DNA from: Pseudomonas sp. GV085
GTDB lineage: Bacteria > Pseudomonadota > Gammaproteobacteria > Pseudomonadales > Pseudomonadaceae
DNA: 64,000 nt
Reading direction: 5' to 3'
Assembly (NCBI RefSeq): GCF_003050925.1
Contig: NZ_QAOV01000004.1
Coordinates: forward strand, 62,001 to 126,000
Both the position numbers and the translations under genes were made by a program. The notes under the pieces were generated by a model that did no database searches, was not told the origin of the DNA, and saw nothing but the letters and a program-made list of their open reading frames with translations. This document shows positions 1 through 12,837 of this stretch, piece after piece (the first letter of the stretch is position 1; each line of letters starts with the position of its first letter).

Positions 1-22
1 AGAGTTGTTTCGAAAGCCGTAA
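1..22 (+). CDS. recO: 3' end of recO (DNA repair protein RecO), partial
   Basis: The first bases read in frame as ELFRKP followed by TAA at 20-22. This matches the C-terminal residues I recall for Pseudomonas RecO, which lies directly upstream of pdxJ in this genus. RecO loads RecA on single-stranded DNA in the RecF pathway. Only six residues are visible, so the call rests on this short match and on synteny. Confidence 0.6.
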
Positions 23-73
23 ATTCCTTGTGTATGCTGTGCACCGAACTTTCTCTTCTTCTGGAGCGCTTCC

Positions 74-810
74 GTGACCACCAGCACCCGTATTCTTCTT
101 GGCGTGAACATCGACCACGTTGCCACCCTGCGTCAGGCCCGGGGCACCCGTTACCCGGACCCGGTCAAGGCTGCACTGGACGCGGAAGAGGCGGGCGCGG
201 ACGGCATCACCGTGCACCTGCGCGAGGACCGTCGGCACATTCAGGAGCGCGACGTTCTGCTGCTCAAGGATGTGCTGCAAACCCGCATGAACTTCGAAAT
301 GGGCGTCACCGAAGAAATGATGCAGTTCGCCGAACGCATCCGCCCGGCGCACATTTGCCTGGTGCCGGAAACCCGTCAGGAACTGACCACCGAAGGTGGC
401 CTGGACGTGGCAGGTCAGGAAGCGCGGATCAAGGCGGCGGTCGAGCGCCTGTCGAGGCTCGGCTGCGAGGTGTCGCTGTTCATCGACGCCGATGAGCGGC
501 AGATCGAAGCCTCACGCCGTGTCGGTGCGCCAGCCATCGAACTGCACACCGGGCGTTATGCCGATGCCGAGACGCCGACCGAAGTCGCCGAAGAACTCAA
601 GCGTGTGGCCGATGGCGTGGCCTTTGGCCTGGCCCAGGGACTGATCGTCAATGCCGGCCATGGCCTGCACTATCACAACGTTGAAGCCGTGGCAGCGATC
701 AAGGGTGTCAACGAGCTGAACATCGGCCATGCGCTGGTGGCCCATGCGCTGTTCGTGGGCTTCAAGTCGGCGGTATCGGAAATGAAGGCGCTGATTCTGG
801 CGGCTGCCCG

Positions 811-814
<4 letters not shown>
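74..814 (+). CDS. pdxJ: Pyridoxine 5'-phosphate synthase PdxJ
   Basis: PdxJ condenses 1-deoxyxylulose 5-phosphate with 3-amino-2-oxopropyl phosphate to make pyridoxine 5'-phosphate, the last ring-forming step of DXP-dependent vitamin B6 synthesis, in the cytoplasm. The 246-residue protein has the family length and hallmarks: [16 protein letters not shown] near the N-terminus, the [11 protein letters not shown] segment, and a C-terminal [10 protein letters not shown] phosphate-binding stretch. The start is GTG, seven bases after a GGAG Shine-Dalgarno sequence (63-66), and it lies 51 bp after the recO stop, so the two genes are probably cotranscribed. The TAG stop lies inside the REP element that begins at 811. 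Confidence 0.97.
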
Positions 815-2429
<1,615 letters not shown>

Positions 2430-2663
2430 CTAGTCTGCTAGAGATCGCAAAACTGGCCGAAACCCCGCAGGAATGGGCTTTGTCTGCGTTTTGTTACAGT
2501 AAAAATAAGCTGTCGTCACACGCCCAATTAACCTGACTTTCGAGGCAGAAACACAGATCGACGCCCGGGTGCAACCGTGCGTAGCGTTTCGGGTGCTGTC
2601 GCGGGCTGTTTAGGCTAGAATGCACGGCCTCAAAGCACACCCCTTCCCGAGGCTGTCCCGAAG

Positions 2664-5600
2664 ATGTTGATCCTGCGCGGCGCTCCTGCCCTTTCTGCCT
2701 TTCGCCACAGCAAGCTCCTTGAGCAACTGAGCCAGAAGGTTCCGGCTGTCAGTGGCCTGTATGCTGAATTCGCTCACTTCGCCGAAGTTACCGGCGTCCT
2801 GACCGGCGACGAACAGCAGGTGCTTGCGCGCCTTCTGAAGTACGGTCCAAGCGTTCCTGTACAAGAACCGACCGGTCGTCTGTTTCTGGTGCTACCGCGT
2901 TTCGGCACCATCTCGCCGTGGTCAAGCAAGGCCAGCGACATCGCTCGCAACTGTGGCCTGGCGAAAATCCAGCGCCTGGAGCGCGGCATCGCGTTCTACG
3001 TGGCCGGCCAGTTCAGCGACGCTGAAGCCCGGTTGATCGCCGACGGTCTGCACGACCGCATGACCCAGATCGTCCTGGGCAACCTCGAACAGGCCGCCGG
3101 CCTGTTCAGCCACGCCGAACCGAAACCCCTGACCGCCATCGACGTGCTGGGTGGCGGCCGTGCCGCGCTGGAAAAAGCCAACACCGAGCTGGGCCTGGCC
3201 CTGGCCGAAGACGAGATCGACTATCTGGTCAACGCCTTCGTGGGCCTTTCGCGCAACCCGCACGACATCGAACTGATGATGTTCGCCCAGGCGAACTCCG
3301 AGCACTGCCGTCACAAGATCTTCAACGCCAGTTGGGACATCGACGGCCAGAGCCAGGAAAAAAGCCTGTTCGGCATGATCAAGAACACCTATGTGATGCA
3401 CAGCGAAGGCGTTCTGTCTGCTTATAAGGACAACGCTTCGGTGATCGTCGGCTCCGTGGCCGGTCGTTTCTTCCCGGACCCTGAGACCCGCCAGTACGGC
3501 GCGGTGCAGGAGCCGGTGCACATCCTGATGAAGGTTGAAACCCACAACCACCCGACCGCGATTGCCCCGTTCCCGGGCGCATCCACCGGTTCCGGCGGCG
3601 AGATCCGCGACGAAGGCGCGACCGGCCGTGGCGCCAAGCCAAAGGCTGGCCTGACCGGTTTCACCGTGTCGAACCTGCAGATCCCGGGCTTCGAACAGCC
3701 GTGGGAAGTGCCGTACGGCAAGCCTGAGCGCATCGTTACCGCGCTGGACATCATGATCGAAGGCCCTCTGGGCGGCGCTGCGTTCAACAACGAATTCGGT
3801 CGTCCGGCCCTGACCGGCTACTTCCGTACCTTCGAACAGTCGATCACCACCCCGCACGGTGACGAAGTTCGCGGTTACCACAAGCCGATCATGCTGGCTG
3901 GCGGCATGGGCAACATCCGTGAAGAACACGTCAAGAAAGGCGAGATCCTGGTCGGCTCCAAGCTGATCGTGCTCGGCGGCCCGGCGATGCTGATCGGCCT
4001 GGGCGGCGGCGCCGCTTCCTCCATGGCCACCGGCACCAGCTCGGCAGACCTGGACTTCGCTTCGGTACAGCGTGAAAACCCGGAAATGGAACGTCGCTGC
4101 CAGGAAGTCATCGACCGTTGCTGGCAACTGGGCGACAAGAACCCGATCAGCTTCATCCACGACGTGGGTGCGGGCGGTCTGTCCAACGCCTTCCCGGAAC
4201 TGGTCAACGACGGCGACCGTGGTGGCCGTTTCGAACTGCGCAACATTCCAAACGACGAGCCGGGCATGGCCCCGCACGAAATCTGGTCCAACGAATCCCA
4301 GGAACGTTACGTTCTGGCGGTCGGCCCGGCTGACTTCGAGCGCTTCAAGGCGATCTGCGAACGCGAGCGTTGCCCGTTCGCAGTGGTCGGCGAAGCCACT
4401 GCCGAACCGCAGCTGACTGTCACCGACAGCCACTTCGGCAACAGCCCGGTGGACATGCCGCTCGAAGTGCTGCTGGGCAAGGCCCCGCGCATGCACCGTT
4501 CGGTAGTGCGTGAAGCCGAACTGGGCGATGACTTCGATCCGTCGACCCTGAACATTGCCGACTGCGTCGAGCGCGTCCTGCATCACCCGGCCGTGGCGAG
4601 CAAGAGCTTCCTGATCACCATCGGCGACCGCACCATCACCGGCCTCGTGGCCCGTGACCAGATGGTCGGCCCGTGGCAGGTTCCGGTAGCCGACGTTGCC
4701 GTCACCGCCACCAGCTTCGACGTCTACACCGGTGAAGCCATGGCCATGGGCGAGCGTACTCCGCTGGCACTGCTGGACGCTCCTGCGTCGGGCCGCATGG
4801 CCATCGGCGAAACCCTGACCAACATCGCCGCCTCGCGCATCGGCAAGATCTCCGACATCAAACTGTCGGCGAACTGGATGTCCGCCGCCGGTCATCCGGG
4901 TGAAGATGCACGCCTGTACGACACCGTGAAAGCGGTCGGCATGGAACTGTGCCCAGAGCTGGGCATTACCATTCCGGTGGGCAAGGACTCGATGTCCATG
5001 GCCACGCGCTGGAACGATGAAGGCGTGGACAAGTCCGTCACTTCGCCGATGTCCCTGATCGTGACCGGTTTCGCGCCAGTGACTGACATCCGTCAGACCC
5101 TGACCCCGCAACTGCGCATGGACAAGGGCACCACCGACCTGATCCTGATCGACCTGGGCCACGGCCAGAACCGCATGGGCGCGTCGATCCTGGCACAGGT
5201 GCACGGCAAGCTCGGCAAGCACGCTCCGGACGTCGATGACGCCGAAGACCTGAAAGCCTTCTTCGCCGTGATCCAGGGCCTCAACGCCGACGGTCACCTG
5301 CTGGCTTATCACGACCGTTCCGACGGTGGTCTGCTGACCTCCGTAGTGGAAATGGCCTTCGCCGGTCACTGCGGCCTGAGCCTGAACCTCGACAGCGTTG
5401 CCCACAGCGCCGACGAAATCGCCGCGATCCTGTTCAACGAAGAACTGGGTGCGGTGATCCAGGTTCGCCAGGACGCTACCCCGGACATCCTCGCGCAGTT
5501 CAGCGCTGCCGGCCTGGGCGACTGTGTGTCGGTGATCGGTCAGCCAATCAACAACGGCGAGATCAGCATCACCTTCAACGGCGACACCGTGTTCGAAGGC

Positions 5601-6560
5601 CAGCGTCGTCTGCTGCAACGTCAGTGGGCCGAGACCAGCTACCAGATCCAGCGTCTGCGCGACAACGCCGACTGCGCCGAGCAAGAGTTCGACGTGCTGC
5701 TGGAAGAAGACAACCCGGGCCTGAGCGTCAAGCTGAGCTACGACATCAACCAGGACGTCGCCGCGCCTTACATCAAGAAAGGCATTCGCCCACAGGTTGC
5801 CGTACTGCGTGAGCAGGGCGTCAACGGTCAGGTGGAAATGGCGGCTGCGTTCGACCGCGCCGGTTTCAACGCGATCGACGTGCACATGAGCGACATTCTG
5901 GCCGGCCGTGTCGACCTGAACGAGTTCAAGGGCATGGTCGCTTGCGGCGGCTTCTCTTACGGCGACGTGCTGGGTGCCGGTGAAGGCTGGGCAAAATCGG
6001 CGCTGTTCAACAGCCGCGCCCGCGATGCGTTCCAGGGTTTCTTCGAACGCAACGACAGCTTCACCCTCGGCGTGTGCAACGGTTGCCAGATGATGTCCAA
6101 CCTGCACGAGCTGATCCCGGGCAGCGAGTTCTGGCCGCACTTTGTGCGTAACCGTTCCGAGCAGTTCGAAGCCCGCGTTGCGATGGTGCAGATCCAGGAG
6201 TCGAACTCGATCTTCCTGCAAGGCATGGCCGGTTCGCGCATGCCGATCGCCATCGCCCACGGCGAAGGTCATGCCGAATTCGCCAGTGAAGAAGCACTGC
6301 TGGAAGCCGATCTGTCGGGTTGTGTGGCGATGCGTTTCGTCGACAACCACGGCAAGGTCACCGAAAGCTACCCGGCCAACCCGAACGGCTCGCCGCGCGG
6401 GATCACCGGTCTGACCAGCCGCGACGGTCGCGTGACCATCATGATGCCGCACCCGGAGCGTGTATTCCGTGCCGTGCAGAACTCGTGGCGCTCGGATGAC
6501 TGGAACGAAGATGCACCGCTGATGCGCATGTTCCGTAATGCTCGCGTGTGGGTGAACTAA
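2664..6560 (+). CDS. purL: Phosphoribosylformylglycinamidine synthase (large, single-chain PurL)
   Basis: PurL makes formylglycinamidine ribonucleotide from FGAR, glutamine and ATP, the fourth step of purine synthesis. At 1298 residues it is the long proteobacterial form that fuses the N-terminal PurS-like domain, two AIRS-like ATP-binding halves and a C-terminal glutaminase. Visible markers are the [19 protein letters not shown] motif, the [16 protein letters not shown] repeat, the YHDRSDGG motif of the second half, and the glutaminase nucleophile in [10 protein letters not shown] with a late HPERVFR motif. Start ATG 2664 follows the sequence CCCGAAG. A possible -10 hexamer TAGAAT lies at 2616-2621; I see no convincing -35. 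Confidence 0.98.
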   Translation: MLILRGAPALSAFRHSKLLEQLSQKVPAVSGLYAEFAHFAEVTGVLTGDEQQVLARLLKYGPSVPVQEPTGRLFLVLPRFGTISPWSSKASDIARNCGLAKIQRLERGIAFYVAGQFSDAEARLIADGLHDRMTQIVLGNLEQAAGLFSHAEPKPLTAIDVLGGGRAALEKANTELGLALAEDEIDYLVNAFVGLSRNPHDIELMMFAQANSEHCRHKIFNASWDIDGQSQEKSLFGMIKNTYVMHSEGVLSAYKDNASVIVGSVAGRFFPDPETRQYGAVQEPVHILMKVETHNHPTAIAPFPGASTGSGGEIRDEGATGRGAKPKAGLTGFTVSNLQIPGFEQPWEVPYGKPERIVTALDIMIEGPLGGAAFNNEFGRPALTGYFRTFEQSITTPHGDEVRGYHKPIMLAGGMGNIREEHVKKGEILVGSKLIVLGGPAMLIGLGGGAASSMATGTSSADLDFASVQRENPEMERRCQEVIDRCWQLGDKNPISFIHDVGAGGLSNAFPELVNDGDRGGRFELRNIPNDEPGMAPHEIWSNESQERYVLAVGPADFERFKAICERERCPFAVVGEATAEPQLTVTDSHFGNSPVDMPLEVLLGKAPRMHRSVVREAELGDDFDPSTLNIADCVERVLHHPAVASKSFLITIGDRTITGLVARDQMVGPWQVPVADVAVTATSFDVYTGEAMAMGERTPLALLDAPASGRMAIGETLTNIAASRIGKISDIKLSANWMSAAGHPGEDARLYDTVKAVGMELCPELGITIPVGKDSMSMATRWNDEGVDKSVTSPMSLIVTGFAPVTDIRQTLTPQLRMDKGTTDLILIDLGHGQNRMGASILAQVHGKLGKHAPDVDDAEDLKAFFAVIQGLNADGHLLAYHDRSDGGLLTSVVEMAFAGHCGLSLNLDSVAHSADEIAAILFNEELGAVIQVRQDATPDILAQFSAAGLGDCVSVIGQPINNGEISITFNGDTVFEGQRRLLQRQWAETSYQIQRLRDNADCAEQEFDVLLEEDNPGLSVKLSYDINQDVAAPYIKKGIRPQVAVLREQGVNGQVEMAAAFDRAGFNAIDVHMSDILAGRVDLNEFKGMVACGGFSYGDVLGAGEGWAKSALFNSRARDAFQGFFERNDSFTLGVCNGCQMMSNLHELIPGSEFWPHFVRNRSEQFEARVAMVQIQESNSIFLQGMAGSRMPIAIAHGEGHAEFASEEALLEADLSGCVAMRFVDNHGKVTESYPANPNGSPRGITGLTSRDGRVTIMMPHPERVFRAVQNSWRSDDWNEDAPLMRMFRNARVWVN

Positions 6561-6580
6561 GAACGGGTGAACCAAGCGCC

Positions 6581-6892
6581 GTGTACAAGCTCAGTTTTTT
6601 TGTTCCAGCCAGTCACGTCGAAGACGTGAAGAGCGCCGTATTCGCCGCCGGTGGCGGACGGATCGGTGCCTACGATCACTGCGCATGGCAGGTGTTGGGC
6701 CTGGGTCAGTTTCGTCCACTGGACGGCAGCCAGCCGTTCATTGGGCAAGCGGGGCAGGTCGAACAGGTCGAGGAGTGGAAGGTCGAGCTGGTGGTGGCCG
6801 ATGAGTTGATTCGCTCGGTGGTGGCGGCTCTGAAACAGAGCCATCCCTATGAGACACCGGCTTATGAGGTGTGGCGGCTGGAGGATTTCTGA
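6581..6892 (+). CDS. NIF3/YqfO-type small domain protein
   Basis: A 103-residue protein starting MYKLSFFVPASHVEDVK with conserved GGGRIGAYDHC, a central GQFRPLDGSQPF, and a C-terminal KQSHPYETPAYEVW. These are the marks of the PII-like domain inserted in NIF3/YqfO proteins, which also exists as a stand-alone ~104-residue protein in Pseudomonas. Its biochemical role is not established. I chose GTG 6581 over an in-frame GTG at 6548, because the latter overlaps purL and adds eleven residues unlike the family. The gene is 20 bp after purL and probably read with it. A strong terminator follows at 6914. Confidence 0.88.
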   Translation: MYKLSFFVPASHVEDVKSAVFAAGGGRIGAYDHCAWQVLGLGQFRPLDGSQPFIGQAGQVEQVEEWKVELVVADELIRSVVAALKQSHPYETPAYEVWRLEDF

Positions 6893-6913
6893 CTCTCTTG
6901 CTGCTGAAATGAA

Positions 6914-6946
6914 AAACCCGCTGAAAGCGATTTCAGCGGGTTTTTT
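6914..6946 (+). terminator. Intrinsic terminator after the YqfO-like gene
   Basis: AACCCGCTGAAA pairs perfectly with TTTCAGCGGGTT around a GCGA loop, followed by a run of T. A-rich sequence on the other side means it can also end the convergent toxin transcript. Confidence 0.93.
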
Positions 6947-6977
6947 ATTGGGCGTGATAGTGGGTGACTGGCGCCGA

Positions 6978-9900
6978 TTACGGCGCTGGCGTCAGCTGAA
7001 CCTCTGCCTTGAGTACTTGGATCAGCATGTCCTGGTACTCGAAACGTCGTGCCGTCATGTCCCAGCGGTCGATAAAGAACAACCCGTTATGGTCCACCTG
7101 AATCGGCGTGGAAACAATTTCACCGCTGCGGGAGCGGTGCAGCAGGTTGGTCTCGGCAGTCGAGGGGCGTTCGATCAGGAAGTGCCCCGTCTGGCGCAGT
7201 CTGGACCTGTCGACAGGTACAAAGGGCGCAGGAGCTCGCTGCCGGGCGTTGCTGACTTCCAGTTTGAAGTCACTGCGTATCGCCCTCCAGCGAGGCCCCG
7301 TGAGATCGGTTTCCCAGAACCCCAGGTGAATGCCTCTGGCCATTGACGGCGCGCACTCTCTGACATGCAGGCTGACCGTGCCCAGGATCTCGGCCAGTCC
7401 CGATATGCCTAGGAAGTTATTGGTGTGGGCGCTGCCGATGAAGGCAATCCACTTATGGGGCCCGTGTGCCGTCTGGTCGGCCAGGATGACCCGGGAGGCG
7501 AAGTAGTTGAACATCTGGTTGCGGGCCTTTTCCGGATCAGGCAAGCCCTTGAGGTGATAGCTGACGGTACAGTCCAGCGCCCTGATGCGGATGCCATATT
7601 TGTTGGCGGCCTGGCTGACTTCCGAATAGTTGTCAGAGCCAGTGTAGAGCGGCATATGTCCCCGATCCTGGGCTTTGAGGTAGGCCTTGAGGTTGTCGGG
7701 AAACCGCTGGGTTAGATGGAACACCTCCAGTTCAGCCTGGTGCAGGTCGGTGAGCAGGTGTTCGACGTAGAGCGTCTTGTAGCCCTGCTGCTTCAACTGC
7801 TTCATGTGCTTTATCAGAAATGCCTTGCTCGATTCTGCCGAGTGCGCCTCGCCAATCACCAACCCCGGCAGGTGGCTTTCGCTGATTTGTTTCAGGAACG
7901 ACTCGGGCGTGGTGGTGCTGCTGATCGTTGGCAACGCTGGCCTGGCAGGTGGAACATAGTCGGCAAAGAAACTCTTGGCATTGGTATTCAAGTTTCTGCG
8001 TAACTTGATGAATTCAGAGAACGCTTCAGCTCGCGTTAGTTGGGACGGTGCGTAGCGAGAATCCAGGCCGCGCGGTTGGTCGCTCATGCGGGCGATCTCA
8101 TCTCTTAGCGACGGTGCAATATCGAAGTCGTTGAAATGGCCAGTGCTGACGACGGATGTAGAGGCAGTCGGTGAGATAGGTTCGGGCGTCTTGTACGGTG
8201 TTTGCAAGGTCATGTGGTAGTCGCCTTTGGCGAGTGCATCACCTGGTATTTTGCCGGGGGTGTCTGACCAGATGCCCACCGGTTGATTCAAACCGACGTC
8301 TTCGATGCGCAGCGCGACCGCATTGTTCAAGTCCGCCAGACCAGGTGTGCCATTGTATGTGGTCATGCGCGAGTGATCGACCAGGGCGATCCAGCGTTCG
8401 TTCGGTGTATCGGCCATGTCGGCTTCAATGACTTTGTGCGAGTAATAGTTTCTCAGGCTGTTGGGCTGGGGCGTGGTCGGCGAGCTATCGCCCATGAGCA
8501 GTACATCGTCCAGTCGATAGGAGGTCGAGGCGTCCAGCGCCTTGATTTGCACGCCTTTTTCCCTGGCCTTGTGTACGAGGGCCAAGTAAGAGTGCTCGGC
8601 GTCTTTTGCGATGCCGAAGGACTGGTCTATGGCCTTCAAATGTTTTTTGATGTGCCGCCATGATTTCCCTTGGTTGAACTTTTCAAGCTTGAGCTTGAAA
8701 ACCTCCCCCGGCAGGAACTCCACATACAGGCGCTTGAAACCTCGTTCGACCAGGGCATTCATGTTGGTAATCAGTGCCTGTTTGCTGGCAATGGAGCCTG
8801 GCACGGCGCCGATAACCAGGTTCTTGTTACCGGCAAAGGCGTCGTTGGCTATCAATTGGGATAGCGGGGTACTGGCCTCTACGGCAGGCACGTTGGCGCG
8901 AGCGGGCAGCGTGTCGAGGAAGAGGAAGAAGTTATCCGCGTCCTTGGTCAGGCGTTCGACCTGCTGCAGGTAAACCGTGCGTAACGAACGCAGTTCATCG
9001 GCGGCACGGCCCAGCACGGTGTCGACCAGACCTTGGCCAATATCGGCTGCCTGGCTGATCATGAGCGTCCGCATCTGCGGGTCCATGACTGGCTCAAGCC
9101 TGCTCCAGTATTTCTGTGGCATCCCATAGTCTTTTGACGGCCCGGGGGTTTCGGGCACTGTTTCGTATTTCGGCGCGCCGCCGGAAACCCCGGTGCGGGT
9201 CCAGATGCCCTCGGCGTTCGGTGCGGCCAGGCGCGTGGTCGAGACCCATTTGCCGCTGACCGGGTCATGGCGATATAGCAAGTAGCGACCGATCACATCC
9301 GGGGTATTCGGCGCCCAGAGCACCTCGCCGTTGAACAGCACCGGCTGCATGCCTGCAGGCGCCGGGGGGGCGGTTTCCAGCTGGCTGATCAGCTTCATCG
9401 CCCGACCTTGCTCGGTGCTGGGAACTGCCAGGCGCACGGATTTGCCGATGGGTTTGAACGATTTCAGGGCCGGACGCAGGTCGGTGAAGAGGGCGCCGGC
9501 GCTGTTGAACAGATACCCGGCGAAGTGCTCAAGGGCGGCCGAGGTGTCGCCCTGGTTGTACGCATGCAGGGCGAGCATGCTGTCCTTGAAGGCCAGTAGC
9601 AGGCCAACACTCAGACTCAGAACCGGGAAAGGCGCAGTGGCGATGGCGGCCGTGAACTCCACGCACGTCCAGAGCATGCTGGTGATCATCTGAGTGCGGT
9701 TAGTGGTGGTGGCGGTCACTTCGTCGATCTTGCGTTGCAGCTTCATGTTGTACAGCAAGCGGCGCAGGTCAAGCACCGGAGGCAGTGCCCGGGTCGAGTC
9801 GTAACGTGGGGGGCTGGGGGTGGTTTTATCCAGGCCCTCGGGCAGCCCTTGTTTGGCGGCCTCCAGAAATGCCTGGACCCGGCCCCGGGATCGAACATCG

Positions 9901-12731
9901 ACACGCTGGGTGAGGTAGCCGATGAATCCGGGCAGTTTTTTCAGCAGGTAATTGAACTGCCTGGCCTCGCGAAAGGTGATGCCGTCGGGGGCATGGGGCG
10001 TATAGAGCAGCACCGGGTTGTCAGCGTGGCTGAACAGGTAGGTGTCGATGACCCAGTCGCCGTCGACCAGCAGGCGATGGATGGCGTATTTGCCGCGAGT
10101 CTCCAGCGGCGTGTCACCCATACTGGCAATGCAGCGCTCAAGCCATTGCAGGTCAACGCCGGCGATGTGTCCTTGCAGGCGACACTCCAATGCGGCACTG
10201 AGCATCTGTCGTTGAGTAATGGCCAGCACCGCATTGCGCCTGAAAGTAAACGCCGGGCTGCCCGGGTCCAGCAACTCGGCCTTGACCTTGTCGACGTAGC
10301 GCTGGCCAATCCAGATGCCGGTGACCGAGCGTGCGACGGCTTGCGGATTGGCGTTCAGGGTGCTCAGGTCAATGCCTTGCGGGCCCCTGTACCTTGCCGA
10401 ACGGGAGAATTTTTCGTCGAGAAAACCGACACCATCGGCGTAGCCGTCACGGTAGAGCTGGGTATACGTCACGGGCGCCGGTGTCCGGGTGCCGAGCGCG
10501 GAGGGTGAATAGGCCCATACGGTGTCCGGGTCGACATCGTTCTGACGGCGGCCCAGCAGTTGGTTCAAGCGCTCCCTGGCCTTTTCATGCAGGTAGGCAT
10601 CGAAGCTTTGGAAGCGGGCTTCGGACTGTGGATGGTCGTTGTAGGTCTGCAAGCTGCCTTCTGCATCCTCGGCCAGGGTCGAGAGTCTTCGCCTGACATC
10701 AATGGTGGCTGAGCGATACCAACTCGGCGTATTGAATTCGTAGTTATCGATACGTGTGGCGAGCACATGATCAGCCATCGATTTCAGACTCTGGCGATAG
10801 TTGCCAGCGTTGAACGCGATATTGTTGTAATCCTGGGCATGGAACTTCTGGCTCAGACCGTTCAAGAGGTGCTTCATCGAGTTGCGAAAGCGCAGTGGTA
10901 CCTGGCGGATCAAGTAGTCGGTCATGGTGCCGGGTGGGGCCTTGAGGCCGTTGTCCTGGGTCCAGCCGAGGATGTGTTGCCGGCACGCAAGCTCGCTGTC
11001 GAACGCCTGGAACTGGTGCTCTTGTGGTGCCTCGGGGGTGCAAAGCAGTACGCGGTTGACCGTCCCGTTGGCATCGCTCTGGCGCATCACCCAGAGGTCC
11101 TGAAGTTGCGCACCGTGCAGCGATAGGACGCTGGCGCCCAGGGTGGCGGCGCTCAGTCGCGCATCGGTACCCTGGCGCAGGCGCTGGATCGCCTGGTAGT
11201 CGTCTTCGCGAATGTGGCCTTGCAGGAAGGCCGTGTAGGCCAGGGCGTTGATCCGCTGGTCGAGCATCTGCTCGATGGCGCTGCTGAACTCAGGCCGGGC
11301 GTGCAGTTCTTGTTGCACCTGTGCAAAGTCGAACCGAGGTTGCAGGGTCATCAACTGTTGCACGATCCACGCTGGGGTCAGGTCTTGGTACGCATCGGGC
11401 AAGGGCGCTCCGTTATACGTAAAGGTGGTCTTCGTCAGAAAGTCGGAGCCAGGCAGTTCGTCGCCGGTATGCAGGCCCCGCAAGGCCAGGTCGATCAGGT
11501 TGCGATTGTGTTCATAGTGGCCGACGCCGGGCACAAACCGTTGGGTTTTGACCTGTAGGTGCTCCGGGTTCAGGTCGTGAATCTCCAGGTCATCGCTCAA
11601 CCGCTCCAGCCATTGAAAACGGGCCAGGGCTTGGGGGTTCGCGGCGGGGCCCAACAGATCGAGCAGGTGTTGGCGTGCCTGGTTGTAACTGGCCAGATGT
11701 TCCGCCAGCGTGGCTCGGTGTGCCTCGCTGGCGCTGCGATACCAATCGGGTGCGCTGTAGCGCAGCAACCGTTCGAGCAGGCGTTGGGCGCGCAGTTCCA
11801 GGCGGGCGCTGAGGTCGGGCAGGGCGCTACGGATCGCGCGGTCGAGGGCCGCGATCAATTGGGCGGGGTCGTGCTGCGGGTTGTCCACCAGGCTCAGGGC
11901 CCGGTCGATATCCTGGGTGCGCTTGGCGATCAGGGCACCGACGGTGTGTTCGAACAACGGCTGGTCGTCGATGGGTGATAGTTCCAGGGGCCAGATTCCG
12001 GCGGGGCTCAAGGCGTGGTAGCGCGTGGGCAACCTGTCGATGAACTCACTGCGCCCGCTGGCGTGTTCCATGTTTTGCCGCAAGTGGGTGTCGAGTTCGG
12101 CCAGGGTGTTGAACGATTCGATCCCTCGCGCAGGTGTGAACAGCAACACTTGGCCGACGTCCTGCGCGCTCATCAGGTCGTTGACCACGACGCTGTTTTT
12201 TTCTGTGGCGACAAAGGCACCGGCCAGCTCGACCTGTTGCGCCTGGTAACTGAACTGCAAGGCGTACAGGCCTGGGCGCAAGCTTGGGGGCAGCGCCACG
12301 CTTTCGAGCATCGTGCCTTCTTGTGGGTGCAGCAGGCGATCCTGGACGGCGAGCCTGGCTTCATGCTCCAGGGCGGTGAACCCGGCTTCGAAGGTCATGT
12401 AGGATTTGAGTGAGCTGCCATCGATCTGCTCACGCAGGTCCATGTCCATCAGATGCGTGTTCAAGGTGCTCTTGAGAGTAGTGAGCAGAGTCTGGCCTTC
12501 CGAGGTTTTCAGGTCGCTGTTGGTTAATCCTTGATAGTGGGTTTTGGCCTTGCTCAGGAACTGTTCCCGGTAGCGCTTGAGGATGCCGTCCAGGCGTTCC
12601 AGGTAGCGTTGTTCGGTTGTGGGTTTATGATCGGGCAGCAGTGGGGTTTGGGCGTTGAGCAGGTGATGGCCGATTTGATTGAGGTAGCCTTTGATTTCTT
12701 CAAAAGACGGTGGGGGGGTGGGTGTGCTCAT
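6978..12731 (-). CDS. Giant dermonecrotic-type toxin with tandem TIKI/ChaN-like domains
   Basis: A 1917-residue protein of the Pseudomonas 'dermonecrotic toxin domain' (DUF6543) type. Family features are the ARYRGPQGIDLSTLNANPQAVARSV region (about residue 777) and FRRNAVLAITQRQMLSAAL (about 825-845). A hydrophobic stretch at about 1013-1085 (starting MITSMLWTCVEFTAAIATAP) could be a translocation or membrane-targeting region. The C-terminal third holds two related domains about 319 residues apart. The second has GEAH (1627-1630), YVEH (1655-1658) and a late GSAH (His1769), like the TIKI/ChaN/TraB fold also proposed for the C2 domain of Pasteurella multocida toxin. The first has GAVP at the equivalent place but keeps the YVE and the late His (1453). 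There is no signal peptide. ATG 12731 follows CTGGAG and is preferred over a start 69 bp upstream. The domain calls are by eye; target and secretion route are unknown. Confidence 0.75.
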   Translation of the reverse strand: MSTPTPPPSFEEIKGYLNQIGHHLLNAQTPLLPDHKPTTEQRYLERLDGILKRYREQFLSKAKTHYQGLTNSDLKTSEGQTLLTTLKSTLNTHLMDMDLREQIDGSSLKSYMTFEAGFTALEHEARLAVQDRLLHPQEGTMLESVALPPSLRPGLYALQFSYQAQQVELAGAFVATEKNSVVVNDLMSAQDVGQVLLFTPARGIESFNTLAELDTHLRQNMEHASGRSEFIDRLPTRYHALSPAGIWPLELSPIDDQPLFEHTVGALIAKRTQDIDRALSLVDNPQHDPAQLIAALDRAIRSALPDLSARLELRAQRLLERLLRYSAPDWYRSASEAHRATLAEHLASYNQARQHLLDLLGPAANPQALARFQWLERLSDDLEIHDLNPEHLQVKTQRFVPGVGHYEHNRNLIDLALRGLHTGDELPGSDFLTKTTFTYNGAPLPDAYQDLTPAWIVQQLMTLQPRFDFAQVQQELHARPEFSSAIEQMLDQRINALAYTAFLQGHIREDDYQAIQRLRQGTDARLSAATLGASVLSLHGAQLQDLWVMRQSDANGTVNRVLLCTPEAPQEHQFQAFDSELACRQHILGWTQDNGLKAPPGTMTDYLIRQVPLRFRNSMKHLLNGLSQKFHAQDYNNIAFNAGNYRQSLKSMADHVLATRIDNYEFNTPSWYRSATIDVRRRLSTLAEDAEGSLQTYNDHPQSEARFQSFDAYLHEKARERLNQLLGRRQNDVDPDTVWAYSPSALGTRTPAPVTYTQLYRDGYADGVGFLDEKFSRSARYRGPQGIDLSTLNANPQAVARSVTGIWIGQRYVDKVKAELLDPGSPAFTFRRNAVLAITQRQMLSAALECRLQGHIAGVDLQWLERCIASMGDTPLETRGKYAIHRLLVDGDWVIDTYLFSHADNPVLLYTPHAPDGITFREARQFNYLLKKLPGFIGYLTQRVDVRSRGRVQAFLEAAKQGLPEGLDKTTPSPPRYDSTRALPPVLDLRRLLYNMKLQRKIDEVTATTTNRTQMITSMLWTCVEFTAAIATAPFPVLSLSVGLLLAFKDSMLALHAYNQGDTSAALEHFAGYLFNSAGALFTDLRPALKSFKPIGKSVRLAVPSTEQGRAMKLISQLETAPPAPAGMQPVLFNGEVLWAPNTPDVIGRYLLYRHDPVSGKWVSTTRLAAPNAEGIWTRTGVSGGAPKYETVPETPGPSKDYGMPQKYWSRLEPVMDPQMRTLMISQAADIGQGLVDTVLGRAADELRSLRTVYLQQVERLTKDADNFFLFLDTLPARANVPAVEASTPLSQLIANDAFAGNKNLVIGAVPGSIASKQALITNMNALVERGFKRLYVEFLPGEVFKLKLEKFNQGKSWRHIKKHLKAIDQSFGIAKDAEHSYLALVHKAREKGVQIKALDASTSYRLDDVLLMGDSSPTTPQPNSLRNYYSHKVIEADMADTPNERWIALVDHSRMTTYNGTPGLADLNNAVALRIEDVGLNQPVGIWSDTPGKIPGDALAKGDYHMTLQTPYKTPEPISPTASTSVVSTGHFNDFDIAPSLRDEIARMSDQPRGLDSRYAPSQLTRAEAFSEFIKLRRNLNTNAKSFFADYVPPARPALPTISSTTTPESFLKQISESHLPGLVIGEAHSAESSKAFLIKHMKQLKQQGYKTLYVEHLLTDLHQAELEVFHLTQRFPDNLKAYLKAQDRGHMPLYTGSDNYSEVSQAANKYGIRIRALDCTVSYHLKGLPDPEKARNQMFNYFASRVILADQTAHGPHKWIAFIGSAHTNNFLGISGLAEILGTVSLHVRECAPSMARGIHLGFWETDLTGPRWRAIRSDFKLEVSNARQRAPAPFVPVDRSRLRQTGHFLIERPSTAETNLLHRSRSGEIVSTPIQVDHNGLFFIDRWDMTARRFEYQDMLIQVLKAEVQLTPAP

Positions 12732-12837
12732 GGACGCGGTCTCCAGTCGGTAGAAAGAGCCGGCAGCATGGCGAGGAAGAGGGAGGGGGTGGTGGTACAT
12801 ATGTATGCCACGATTTGGCGGGAGTATCGCGATACAG

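Noticed and set aside
2922..6575. A 1217-codon open frame antisense to purL
   Set aside because: It is the GC-rich mirror of a conserved enzyme gene; its translation is low in hydrophobic order and rich in His/Val/Arg/Gly as expected for an antisense frame, with no known motif.
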